A stretch of 64,000 nt of DNA, taken from Cyclobacteriaceae bacterium. Lineage in GTDB: Bacteria; Bacteroidota; Bacteroidia; Cytophagales; Cyclobacteriaceae. Below are positions 45,655 to 55,500 of the stretch, piece by piece. The DNA lies in contig JAFIEV010000070.1 of assembly GCA_020832305.1 (NCBI GenBank), positions 37,898 through 101,897 on the forward strand, read 5' to 3'. Position numbers and translations under genes: made by a program. Under the pieces are notes generated by a model, which saw only the letters and a program-made list of their open reading frames with translations, was not told the origin of the DNA and made no database searches. The first letter of the stretch is position 1, and the number at the start of each line of letters is the position of its first letter.

Positions 45655-46752
45655 TTGAAAAACATAATAGGCGCAGCTGTATTTCTGGCATTTGTGACCC
45701 AATGCACCGGCATACAGGAAGAAAATTCTGTGGAAAACTATAAAAAATACTGTCTTGAGGAAGGGTTTAAAAAACGAGTGCAATATGAAAAGGCCAATAC
45801 CTTGCAGGTGACTTCGGGCATTCCACTTACCGGAAGTGTTGAAAGTAACCCCGATAAGGTGATTCATTTTGTAAGCCTGGTAGGAGGGATTATCACCCAA
45901 ACCTATTTTTCGCTGGGAGATGAAGTAAAAAAAGGGCAATTACTTGCGGAGATGAGGAGTGCTGAGCTCAATAACCTGCAGTCTGAAAAAAAATCGCTCC
46001 AAAGCAGGATCAGGGTGGCTGAGCGACAATTGGAGTCGGTTACCTCAATGTATGAAGACAATATCGCTTCAAAAAAGGACCTGGTAGAAGCTGAGAGTGA
46101 GCTCAATATTTTAAAAGCCGAGCTTGAAAAGGTTACAGCTGATCTCTCTCTTTACAGTGCCGCCGCAGAAAAAGGTGTTTTTCAAATCAGGGCACCTGCC
46201 GCAGGAATTATAACCCATAAAAATATCACGGCAGGTATGCAAATTGCATCAGACGATGCTGCACTGTTTACCATAGCAGATTTATCTGAAATATGGATTT
46301 TACTTAACATTTATGCCGGCAACGTCACAAGCATTGAACCTGGTTTAAAAGTTGATATACGCACCTTGTCTTATCCGGCTAAAGTTTTTAAAGGCAGCAT
46401 CGGGGCACTCTCACAGGTGTTTGATACTGAAGAGCGGGTGATTAAGGGCAGGGTTGTGATGAAAAACCCCGAACTACTGCTCAAACCTGGCATGCTTGTC
46501 GATGCTATGGTGATTCAGGAAAAGGACATGCAGGCAGTAGCCATACCTACAAATGCCCTGGTCTTTGATAACAACCAAAATTATGTTGTGATATACAGGG
46601 ATGACTGTGACCTGGAAATCAGAAATGTAGAGCTCCTGACCCGCAGCAACGGCACCACTTTCATTTCTGATGGCATCCTGGATGGAGAGCAGGTAATCAC
46701 AAAAAATAATCTGCTGATATATGAGCAGATTAAAAATTTTCAACAAGAATGA
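45655..46752 (+). CDS. RND efflux periplasmic adaptor, lipoprotein (CzcB/CusB-like)
   Basis: Membrane-fusion protein of about 365 aa with a barrel-sandwich (VGGIITQTYFSLGDEVKKGQ and FQIRAPAAGIITHKNIT), a coiled hairpin between them, and a beta-barrel region (WILLNIYAGNVTSIEPGLKV). The open frame begins at 45565 inside the tolC gene, but those 30 residues are basic and loop-like. Starting at the TTG of 45655 gives KNIIGAAVFLAFVTQC, a lipoprotein signal with a lipobox cysteine, and 37 bp of spacing from the tolC stop. The TTG is therefore preferred. It joins the pump to the TolC channel. Confidence 0.85.
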   Translation: MKNIIGAAVFLAFVTQCTGIQEENSVENYKKYCLEEGFKKRVQYEKANTLQVTSGIPLTGSVESNPDKVIHFVSLVGGIITQTYFSLGDEVKKGQLLAEMRSAELNNLQSEKKSLQSRIRVAERQLESVTSMYEDNIASKKDLVEAESELNILKAELEKVTADLSLYSAAAEKGVFQIRAPAAGIITHKNITAGMQIASDDAALFTIADLSEIWILLNIYAGNVTSIEPGLKVDIRTLSYPAKVFKGSIGALSQVFDTEERVIKGRVVMKNPELLLKPGMLVDAMVIQEKDMQAVAIPTNALVFDNNQNYVVIYRDDCDLEIRNVELLTRSNGTTFISDGILDGEQVITKNNLLIYEQIKNFQQE

Positions 46753-46811
46753 TAGGTTAACTACAATCAATGCTAAACGCGTAACTCAATCATTTACAAT
46801 TCATAATTCAA

Positions 46812-49800
46812 ATGCAGGAATTTGTTCAGGGTATTGTGGCTTTTTCTCTTAAAAACTCGATAATCGTGTTTTTTTTAACTGCCCTTCTTTTGATAGCCGG
46901 GATTTACAGTTATATACACACACCTATCGAGGCCTTTCCCGATGTAACCAATACAAGGGCCAGAATAATTACCCAATGGCCCGGACGGAGTGCTGAAGAA
47001 GTGGAAAAATTCGTAACACTGCCAATCTCAAAGGTTATGAATACCATTCCAAAAAAATCTCAGGTACGGTCCATTTCTCTTTTTGGTCTCTCGGTGGTTA
47101 CGGTGATTTTTGAAGACAAGGTCGACGATTTTTATGCTCAGCAATACGCGGCCAACCGCCTGCAGGGTGTTGATCTTCCCGATGGAGCAGATGCCGCTAT
47201 CGAACCTCCCTATGGCGCTACCGGGGAAATTTTTCGATACGTTATTAAAAGCAAGCGACATATACGGGAAATTACAGCTATACAAGACTGGGTGATCGAA
47301 AGGGAGTTAGTTGCAGTGCCGGGTGTAGCCGATGTGGTGAGTTTCGGCGGAGAAGAAAAAATCTATGAAATAAAAATCAATCCAACCCAATTGATCAATT
47401 ATGACTTGTCTCCTTTGGAGGTATTTGAGGCGGTATCAAAAAGTAATATTAACGTCGGTGGAGATATTATCGAAAGAGGAAGTCAGGCTTACGTGGTCAG
47501 GGGAGTGGGCCTGCTTGAAAGCATTGAAGACATTGAAAATATACTTATCGAAGTAAAAGGCTCTACGCCCATCATGGTAAAGCATGTGGCCGAAGTACAG
47601 ATTTCTTCCAAACCACGGCTGGGGCAGGTAGGGCTGCAGGATGATGATGATCTTGTACAAGGGATAGTAATTATGCTAAGGGGTGAAAATCCCGGCGAAG
47701 TAATATCAAGACTCAAAGAGAAGATCGATGAACTCAACGAGCGTATCCTTCCCAAAGATGTAAAAATTGAACCTTTTCTGGATCGGACAGAACTTGTCGA
47801 TGCCACTGTAAGCACGGTTAGTAAAAACCTGATTGAAGGGATCATACTGGTTTCTGTAATTGTCTTTGTATTTCTGTTCAACTGGAAAACCACGGTTATT
47901 GTAGCCTCCGTTATTCCGCTTTCTTTTCTTTTTGCCATACTCATGTTGCGAATACAAGGACTGCCGGCAAACCTGATCTCTATGGGAGCCATAGATTTTG
48001 GTTTATTGCTTGAAGGAACCCTGGTAATCGTTGAATCGGTATTCGTGGCTATGGAGAGAAAAGCCCACCATCTGGGAATGGAAAGATTCAACAGGCTGGG
48101 TAAAATGGGTCTCATTAAAAAAAGTGCGGGTGCAGTAGCAACCTATATAGTTTTTGCACAGCTTATCCTTATTGTTGCGCTGCTGCCCATTTTTTCATTT
48201 CAAAAAGTGGAAGGAAAAATGTTCAGTCCGCTGGCCTTTACACTGGGATATGCACTTTTAGGCTCTCTCATCCTGAGTATTACCTATGTGCCGGCCATGT
48301 GTAAAGTGTTGCTCACAAAAAATATAGAGGAAAATGAAAATTTTGTTTCGAGGTTTTTCAGGCAAAATCTTTTTAAAATGTTTCTCTGGAGCAACCGGAG
48401 AAGGAAAACTACAGTGGCAGGGTTTCTCATCGTATTGGCAATTTGCACCGTGCAATTCCTTTTCTACGGCTCTGAATTTATTCCCAAACTCAACGAAGGC
48501 GCTATTTATGTACGCGCCACCTTACCCAACAGTGTAAACCTCGAAGAATCGGTGAGGCTGGCAGGGGAAATGAAAGATAAACTCAGGTCTTTTGAAGAAG
48601 TGAAGTTTGTCCTCAACCAGGTAGGAAGGCCAAACGATGGCACCGATCCCACCGGTTTTTTCAACATTGAGTTTCACATTCAATTGCACCGTGAAAAAGA
48701 GTGGAAACGAAAAGTCAGTAAAGAGGATTTATTGGCAGAAATGCGTAGTTCACTTGAAGAATACCCGGGAATTATTTTTGGCTTTAGTCAACCTATACAG
48801 GATAATGTAGAAGAATATGTGGCAGGGGTTAAAAGCTCTCTTGTTGTAAAGATTTTTGGTGATGATCTTTTTGAACTGGAAGATTATGCCGACCAGGTGG
48901 CTGAAGCCATCAAGGATGTCAGGGGCATAGAAGATCTTAATGTGTATCGGAATATTGGTTTGCCTGAATTGCGGATAAAGCTCGATGAAGGTAAAATGGC
49001 CAGATACGGCATAGCCATGGCCGATGCACAGGCCGTAGTGGAAATGGCAATAGGGGGTAGAGCAGCCACTACTTTTTATGAAAATGAACGTATGTTTGAT
49101 GTAAGGCTCAGGTTTAAAAAAGAGCACCGGGACAGTGATCAGAAAATTGCTGAAATCCTCATCCCAGGCATGAATAGCAAAAAAGTTCCACTAAAGGAAA
49201 TTGCCGAAATCAGGCACATAACAGGTCCTGCCTTTATCTACCGTGAGGGCAGCAGCCGGTACATAGCTGTTGGTTTTTCTATTGAAGGTCGTGACCTTGG
49301 CAGTACCATAGCAGAAGCGCGGGCCAAAGTAGATAAGGCCGTTCAGTTGCCCCCCGCTAATAAAATGGTATGGGCTGGTGAGTTTGAAAGTAAAGAAAGA
49401 GCCACCAAACAGTTGGCGGTTATTGTACCTGCCGTACTCCTGCTTATTCTGTTTTTGTTGTATTTCAACTTTGGCACCGTTAAAGACACATTGATAGCCG
49501 CCAGTACCATACCCTATGCTTTTATTGGAGGATTTATTTCCCTATGGCTTACACAAACCATTTTTGGTATTTCGGCCGGCATAGGATTTATTATTCTTTT
49601 CGGCGTAAATACAATTAATAGTATTATACTCATTGCAGTGATGCGGGATAACCTGAGAAAACGATTGCCAATAGGCGAGGCAATTTCAAGTGGAGTTTAC
49701 AGTAGAATCAGACCCATCGTAATGATTGCGCTCATGGGTTCTATGGGTTTGTTGCCAGCTGCTCTCTCGACAGGTATGGGTTCAGAAATTCAAAAACCCC

Positions 49801-49910
49801 TGGCCATAATGATAGTTGGAGGATTGCTCATCTGTATGATCTTATCATTGACCGTCTTGCCACAGGTCTTTTATCTGGCATATAAGAGACAGACCCGAAG
49901 AAGAGAATAG
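46812..49910 (+). CDS. CusA/CzcA-family heavy-metal efflux RND transporter
   Basis: A 1032-aa inner-membrane pump with about 12 membrane segments and two large periplasmic loops. PIEAFPDVTNTRARIITQWP near the start and the proton-relay motif DFGLLLEGTLVIVE in the fourth segment (usual DFGxxxDG; the second acid is Glu here) mark the heavy-metal branch. With the TolC and adaptor genes it makes a Czc/Cus-type export system. The metal cannot be read from the sequence. No metal-sensor gene is adjacent. Confidence 0.94.
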   Translation: MQEFVQGIVAFSLKNSIIVFFLTALLLIAGIYSYIHTPIEAFPDVTNTRARIITQWPGRSAEEVEKFVTLPISKVMNTIPKKSQVRSISLFGLSVVTVIFEDKVDDFYAQQYAANRLQGVDLPDGADAAIEPPYGATGEIFRYVIKSKRHIREITAIQDWVIERELVAVPGVADVVSFGGEEKIYEIKINPTQLINYDLSPLEVFEAVSKSNINVGGDIIERGSQAYVVRGVGLLESIEDIENILIEVKGSTPIMVKHVAEVQISSKPRLGQVGLQDDDDLVQGIVIMLRGENPGEVISRLKEKIDELNERILPKDVKIEPFLDRTELVDATVSTVSKNLIEGIILVSVIVFVFLFNWKTTVIVASVIPLSFLFAILMLRIQGLPANLISMGAIDFGLLLEGTLVIVESVFVAMERKAHHLGMERFNRLGKMGLIKKSAGAVATYIVFAQLILIVALLPIFSFQKVEGKMFSPLAFTLGYALLGSLILSITYVPAMCKVLLTKNIEENENFVSRFFRQNLFKMFLWSNRRRKTTVAGFLIVLAICTVQFLFYGSEFIPKLNEGAIYVRATLPNSVNLEESVRLAGEMKDKLRSFEEVKFVLNQVGRPNDGTDPTGFFNIEFHIQLHREKEWKRKVSKEDLLAEMRSSLEEYPGIIFGFSQPIQDNVEEYVAGVKSSLVVKIFGDDLFELEDYADQVAEAIKDVRGIEDLNVYRNIGLPELRIKLDEGKMARYGIAMADAQAVVEMAIGGRAATTFYENERMFDVRLRFKKEHRDSDQKIAEILIPGMNSKKVPLKEIAEIRHITGPAFIYREGSSRYIAVGFSIEGRDLGSTIAEARAKVDKAVQLPPANKMVWAGEFESKERATKQLAVIVPAVLLLILFLLYFNFGTVKDTLIAASTIPYAFIGGFISLWLTQTIFGISAGIGFIILFGVNTINSIILIAVMRDNLRKRLPIGEAISSGVYSRIRPIVMIALMGSMGLLPAALSTGMGSEIQKPLAIMIVGGLLICMILSLTVLPQVFYLAYKRQTRRRE

Positions 49911-50427
49911 CAAAATATTGAAGGGTAGTATTTTATTATCCTGATTTCATGGAACCGTTCTGAAAGAGGTCAGGGGAAATCAGAAGCCAATTGATACCAC
50001 GGAGCTCGTGATCAGGAGAAAGCTCTTTCGACACCTGTTCGAAATATCTACAGATTGCTGTTGGTGCCGAACCGCAGATCAACTGGATCTTAAACGCTAA
50101 ACTTTTCAGGATTTTGTATATTTCCTCACAAAGGCGCACAAATGCCATATGTGTCACACTTAGCAACGAGCTACGAGCTTTTACTTTTACTACGAGCTAC
50201 CAGCTACAAGCTACGAGCTTGCTACGAACTAACGCCCCATCACACTTCCATGCATGGAGTTACGAACCATCTGCTTTCTCCTGCGATTCTACCTACATAT
50301 ACAAAGACGTTTACTTTGTCCGGTAGCTGTACCTTTATTTGCTTTTGTAAATTTAATTTGCAGATTTTAAAAATTATTCCATATTTGTGCTTTCTATTTT
50401 TTAATACCCTGAATATTATAGGGATCC
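49911..50427. other. Intergenic region with short repeats, no gene seen
   Basis: A 76-aa frame on the minus strand (49936-50166) was judged not to be a gene. The right half holds short imperfect repeats (listed separately). The sigma-factor promoter should lie within about 100 bp of 50428; TTACTTTG near 50313 and CATATTTG near 50380 are near misses of the -7 box. Confidence 0.45.
50160..50236. repeat. Short imperfect tandem repeats built on (C)TACGAGCT
   Basis: Units such as CAACGAGCTACGAGCT, CTACGAGCTACCAGCTACAAGCTACGAGCT and TGCTACGAACT follow each other. The AGCT core is palindromic, so the tract can fold on itself in several registers. Such tracts are found in intergenic DNA of the phylum and have no known function. 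Confidence 0.6.
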
Positions 50428-51144
50428 ATGCGAAAGTTTGCAAAATATACAGAGCCATTAGCCTATAAATCCAAAATTACAGGTACAGATATTAATCCAT
50501 CTGTTGCAGATGTAGAAAATTATAATCATTCTGCTGTCGGTGACAATGAACTTCAAAAATTGCCTGACCTCGAAGTTTGGAAAAGATTCAGAAATGGCGA
50601 TGAAGCAGCCTTTACTTTTATTTATTATAATCATTTTGCTTCCCTATGCCGGTATGGCAGTCAGTTTATCAGACAAAAGGAGTTGGTTAAAGACCATATC
50701 CACGATTTGTTTATAGAGTTGAGCGACCAACGTCGCAAGCTTTCAGATACCAACTCTATCAAATTTTATTTGATGAAGTCCTTGAAAAACAGAATGCTGG
50801 CCGCGAAAACAAAGTCACCAGCTTTTTCAGAAGAGGAAACAGACTTCAATGGATATAATTTTGAAATAACCTTTTCCATAGAACATAACATTATTAAAGA
50901 TCAGGCCATCGAAGAGCGCAATCAAAAGCTCAATGCGGCAATCCAAAAGCTGAGTAAAAGACAGCGGGAAATTATTTATTATTATTACTTCGAAGACCTC
51001 TCGCTGGAAGAGATTATGCAATTGATGGATAGTGGCAATGTTAAATCCCTTCAAAACCTGTTGTATAGAGCCATTCATCAATTGCGGGAATATGTAAATA
51101 TCAAGCTCGCCATGCTGATCTTTGGTTTTTATCTGTACTTGTAA
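50428..51144 (+). CDS. ECF-type RNA polymerase sigma factor
   Basis: A 238-aa sigma-70 family protein with region 2 (EAAFTFIYYNHFASLCRYGSQ then KDHIHDLFIEL) and region 4 (LSKRQREIIYYYYFEDLSLEEIMQLMD). About 45 extra residues precede region 2. It is followed by a FecR gene, then susC with an N-terminal signalling domain, so it is the outer-membrane-signalled sigma factor that should switch on the downstream locus when the substrate binds SusC. Confidence 0.92.
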   Translation: MRKFAKYTEPLAYKSKITGTDINPSVADVENYNHSAVGDNELQKLPDLEVWKRFRNGDEAAFTFIYYNHFASLCRYGSQFIRQKELVKDHIHDLFIELSDQRRKLSDTNSIKFYLMKSLKNRMLAAKTKSPAFSEEETDFNGYNFEITFSIEHNIIKDQAIEERNQKLNAAIQKLSKRQREIIYYYYFEDLSLEEIMQLMDSGNVKSLQNLLYRAIHQLREYVNIKLAMLIFGFYLYL

Positions 51145-51364
51145 AAAATTGTGAAGCCTTTAAAGCCCGGTAAGTGACTTGCGAATATTTCATTAATAAT
51201 ATTTTTTTAATGAAATTATTTCACAAAATTAAATCCTATTTTATTTGAATTGTATTTTTTAAATTTATTTTGCCCAAACCTATGGAAAAAAATCATTTTC
51301 CATACTTATATCAATAAATGATTGTATTGAATTCAATTTAGCTTTTGATGCATCGGGTCAAGCA

Positions 51365-52408
51365 ATGAAATATAGAAATTACACAGTCGAAGATTATATA
51401 GTGGACAAAGATTTTGTCCGATGGGTAAAAAAGCCCCGAGCATCAGATCGTTTGTTATGGGAATCGTGGATGAACTCAAATCCGGACCACCGTGATAAAA
51501 TTATTGAAGCAAGGGCCTTCATCTTATCGATGAAAGCAGAAGGTTTTGAGCCGGATACAAGTGATTTCAGGGAGGTACTGGATCGAATCATGAAAAACAC
51601 GCGAAAGGAGACCCGGCCTGTAGGTTACCATAGCTGGGAAACTTTTGTTAGGATAAGCCCCTTTTGGCGCGTTGCTGCAATACTGGCACTGGCGTTTTCT
51701 GTATCATTTGGAGTTTTCAGAAGTAATCAAACTGACGTGGTTACTCAGGTAGCAGATACAACGGAAGATCTTATCATAAGAGAAAATCAGCCTAAACAAA
51801 GATCTAATTTCAATCTCCCCGATGGTTCACTGGTATGGCTCAACGGAGATAGTAAGATTAGTTATTCAGTCACTTATGGAAACGAAAATCGCATTATTCA
51901 TCTTGAAGGTGAAGCATTTTTTCAAGTGGCCAAAGATGAATCCCTGCCCTTTGTGGTAAAATCGGGAAGTATATATACCCAGGCCTTGGGTACATCATTT
52001 AATGTAAATACACGCAAAGGGGACTTGCAGGAAATTGCACTGGTTAGTGGCAGTATAAGAGTAAAATCCCGAAAAAATGAGGTGGTAGTGAAACCAGGTG
52101 AAAAAGTGATTCATAAATCAGACATTGCAGGATTGAAAGTTTCCGAATATAATGCCCTGGAAGTGTTGGGCTGGAAAGATGGTATTTTACATTTTCAGAA
52201 TTCGGGATTTCACGATATCAAAAGAAGACTAGAACAATGGTATGATGTGCAGATCGTAGTCATTGGTACGCTTGATTCAAATTGGAATTATACCGGTACT
52301 TTTCACGAAAGTAGTCTGGAGCGGGTGCTGGAAAGAATTTCCTACACCAAAGAATTTAGTTATTCAATAAAAAATGATGTGGTAACCATAAAACTCAATA
52401 GCCTATGA
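51365..52408 (+). CDS. FecR-family anti-sigma factor
   Basis: A 347-aa inner-membrane protein. An N-terminal cytoplasmic part (about 1-90) precedes one membrane helix (FWRVAAILALAFSVSFGVF, about 98-117), then a periplasmic FecR domain (FNLPDGSLVWLNGDSKISY) and a C-terminal DUF4974-like part (FHDIKRRLEQWYDVQI ... TGTFHESSLERVLERISYT). It holds the sigma factor until SusC signals. It lies 220 bp after the sigma gene and 143 bp before susC. Confidence 0.93.
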   Translation: MKYRNYTVEDYIVDKDFVRWVKKPRASDRLLWESWMNSNPDHRDKIIEARAFILSMKAEGFEPDTSDFREVLDRIMKNTRKETRPVGYHSWETFVRISPFWRVAAILALAFSVSFGVFRSNQTDVVTQVADTTEDLIIRENQPKQRSNFNLPDGSLVWLNGDSKISYSVTYGNENRIIHLEGEAFFQVAKDESLPFVVKSGSIYTQALGTSFNVNTRKGDLQEIALVSGSIRVKSRKNEVVVKPGEKVIHKSDIAGLKVSEYNALEVLGWKDGILHFQNSGFHDIKRRLEQWYDVQIVVIGTLDSNWNYTGTFHESSLERVLERISYTKEFSYSIKNDVVTIKLNSL

Positions 52409-52430
52409 TTAAAAAACCAAGCTAAAAAGT

Positions 52431-52465
52431 GAAACCGGTACAATTGTGCAGACTGTACCGGTTTC
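52431..52465. promoter_or_regulatory. 12-bp perfect inverted repeat between fecR and susC
   Basis: GAAACCGGTACA (52431-52442) and TGTACCGGTTTC (52454-52465) are exact complements around an 11-nt loop. No T run follows on the plus strand, so it is not a standard terminator. It may stabilise or process the mRNA, or be the operator/attenuation site that separates regulatory genes from susC. Confidence 0.6.
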
Positions 52466-52551
52466 GGGACTGATATATCATTCGTCGTTGACGCGGAGAA
52501 TGATAATGCATCAGTTAAGTTCTGATTATTCATTCAAAACATTTCAAAATT

Positions 52552-55500
52552 ATGAAAAATAAGTATTTACTCATAGTAAAGATGCTTTCTATTTATTCAT
52601 TTATCGGCATTTTGTTTCAAGCCATGTTGCTTAACGTACTATTGGCTAATGGCAACAATGCGCAGGAATTAAAAAGCGTTAAGGAAGTTTATATTAATGT
52701 CGATATTCATGATGCCAATCTGGTAAGGACCTTTAAGATTCTGGAGGCGAAAACCCCTTTTAAATTTGCCTTTGAAAAGGATGATCTCGATAAAAACCTG
52801 AGAGTGAGCCTGAATGCAAAAAACGAATCCCTCGAGTCTGTTCTTCTTGAGATCTCCAGGGTATCCGGCCTTCAATTCAGACAGGTCAATTATGGTATTG
52901 ACGTAAAGCGCAAAAAGGAAATTGACCTGCGGGAGGAAAAAATAGAGATCGTGCTTCAATCAACTACCATTTCAGGAAGGGTTACTTCCAGCGATGATCC
53001 CGAGGGTTTGCCTGGTGTCAATGTAATGATTAAAGGAACATCCAGAGGGATTGTAACTGATATCGATGGCAGATACTCCATAGAAGTAGCCGGCACAGAA
53101 ACGATATTGGTATTCAGTTCAGTTGGTTATGCCACAGAAGAAGTAACTATTGGAAATCGCACCGTGATAGATGTCGTTTTGTTGCAGGATATTACTGCAC
53201 TGCAGGAAATTGTAGTTGTTGGTTATGGCGAACAGAAAAAAATCAATATGACTGGATCGGTGGCTACCATCAGTGCTGATAATATCGAATCCAGGGCCGT
53301 TACCAATGTTTCTTCTTCGCTGGCCGGTCTGGCTGCCGGAGTACAGGTAATTCAATCTTCCGGCCGACCAGGTTCAGATGGTGCTGCCATTAGAATCAGG
53401 GGTACAGGTACCCTTAATAATAATGCGCCCCTTGTCATCATCGATGGAATTATGGGTAATATGGATGACGTTAACCCAAACGATATTGAGAGTATTTCTA
53501 TCCTTAAAGATGCTGCTTCAGCTTCTATCTACGGATCCCTTGCGGCCAATGGGGTTATTCTTATTACCACCAAAAAAGGTACCCGTGGTCAGATGAACGT
53601 AACGTATACCGGCTTGTATTCAACCACCAGCCCAATGAACCTTATACCTTTCGTTACCGACTATGCCGAGCATATGAGGTTGATGAACCAGGGTCATACC
53701 AATGTGGGCCAGCAGGCCATTTTCGCTCAAAGTACGATTGATGCCTGGGAGGCTGCCACTGCCAACCCAAATGGAACCAATGACATTGGCGTTCCTAACT
53801 GGCTGGCCTATCCAAATACCGACTGGGCCAATGAAATATTTGAAAACCTGTTCTCACAAAACCACAACGTTGGTGTAAATGGTGGAAATAAAGACGTTCG
53901 CTATAATTTGTCATTCGGGTACCTCGACAACCCGGGCACCATTCGCAATACCGGCATCCAGCGCTATCAGGTAAGGGCCAATATCGATGCTAAACTCAAC
54001 GATTGGATTACCATAGGAACCCAAACCTTTTTTTCCACACTGTTTAATGACAGGGGAAATCCCAATACGGCTTTCCAATTTCTTAATCAGACCACACCTG
54101 GTTTGGTGCCAAAATACAATGGTCTGTATGGATGGCCGCATGCCCAGGAAGAATCGGGTACTGCCAATAATATCAGACGATTTCTGGATGAAACCGGTGG
54201 AAGTGACCAGACAACACGTTTAAATTCTACCTTCTATGGTATATTTAACCTGGCCAAAGGCCTGACATTTGAATCAAGATTTAACTATCAAACCCGTTTT
54301 CAGGAAGTTAAAAACCATTCCAACCCGATTACAAGATGGGATTTTGCACGTGATATATTGATGGTTGAGCCAATTCCCCCCAGTTTGCTGAGCACTTCTT
54401 ATTCTTTTAATAAAGATTATATGTTTGTGGCCGATCAGGTATTGCGTTATCAGACCAATATAGGGGGTGTTCACGATTTTGGAGCATTGGCAGGCTATAA
54501 CCAGACGTATTTTAATTTCTATAATGTCGGTGCCAGCATGCGAGGCTTGATTGACTATAATATTACCACATTCAATTCGGCCAATGAGGTGATCAATGCC
54601 AGTGGCGATGAATATGACTGGGCCTTGCGGTCCTGGTTTGGTAGGGTCAATTATGGATATAAACAAAAGTATTTATTTGAAGCAAACCTTCGTTATGACG
54701 GATCTTCCAGGTTTGCGGAAGAAAGCCGATATGGTGTTTTTCCTTCATTCTCAGCAGGATGGAACATATCACAGGAAGGCTTTGCCAGTGGTCTGAGTAG
54801 TGTAGTAGAGGCGCTTAAACTCAGGGCATCCTGGGGTCGTCTCGGAAATAATGTAACTGGGCCGAATCAGGTAGGAGTCAACAATTACAGACACCTGGCT
54901 ACGTATGGATCTGTGGGATATTCCTTTAATGGCAGCCCTGTTATTGGTCTGGCGCAAGGACGCTTTGCCAATCCTTTCCTGCAATGGGAAAGCACAACGG
55001 TAGGCAATATTGGTATTGAAGGTGTGGTGCTCAATGGAGCCCTCGATTTTGAAATCGATTTGTATCAAAGATATACAGATGGCATTTTAACTACACCTCC
55101 GATATTTTTAACGGCAGGTATTGCAGGGGCTCCTGTAGCAAATACCGCTGCTGTGGTAAACCGCGGTGTTGAATTGGCCTTAAATTGGCGCAAACAAATA
55201 GGCGAGGTGAGTTTGAATCTCACAGGAAACTTTGCCTATAATTTCAATCAGGTCGACAAATATAAAGGCCGCCTCGAAGAAGGCTGGGTGATAGATGAAA
55301 GTGGAAACAGGGTATATAGAAGTAATCTGGGTGACGTTTCTGATGGTGGCAACCAGAGAATTCTCGAAGGGCATATCATCAACGAGTATTTCCTGCTCGA
55401 TCTTCACTACGGTACTGGCCCGAATTTCAACTCTGATGGAAGCGTAAATCCTTTGGGCGGTCCTTCAGATGGTATGATTCGTACACCTGCTGATCTTGAG

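Noticed and set aside
47489..48115. A 208-aa minus-strand frame opposite the RND pump
   Set aside because: Rich in serine and threonine from codon mirroring of a well-supported gene.
49936..50166. A 76-aa minus-strand open frame after the metal pump gene
   Set aside because: It is unlike any protein I know, overlaps simple repeat sequence, and its N-terminal part reads through an intergenic motif of the CACAAAGGCGCACAA type.
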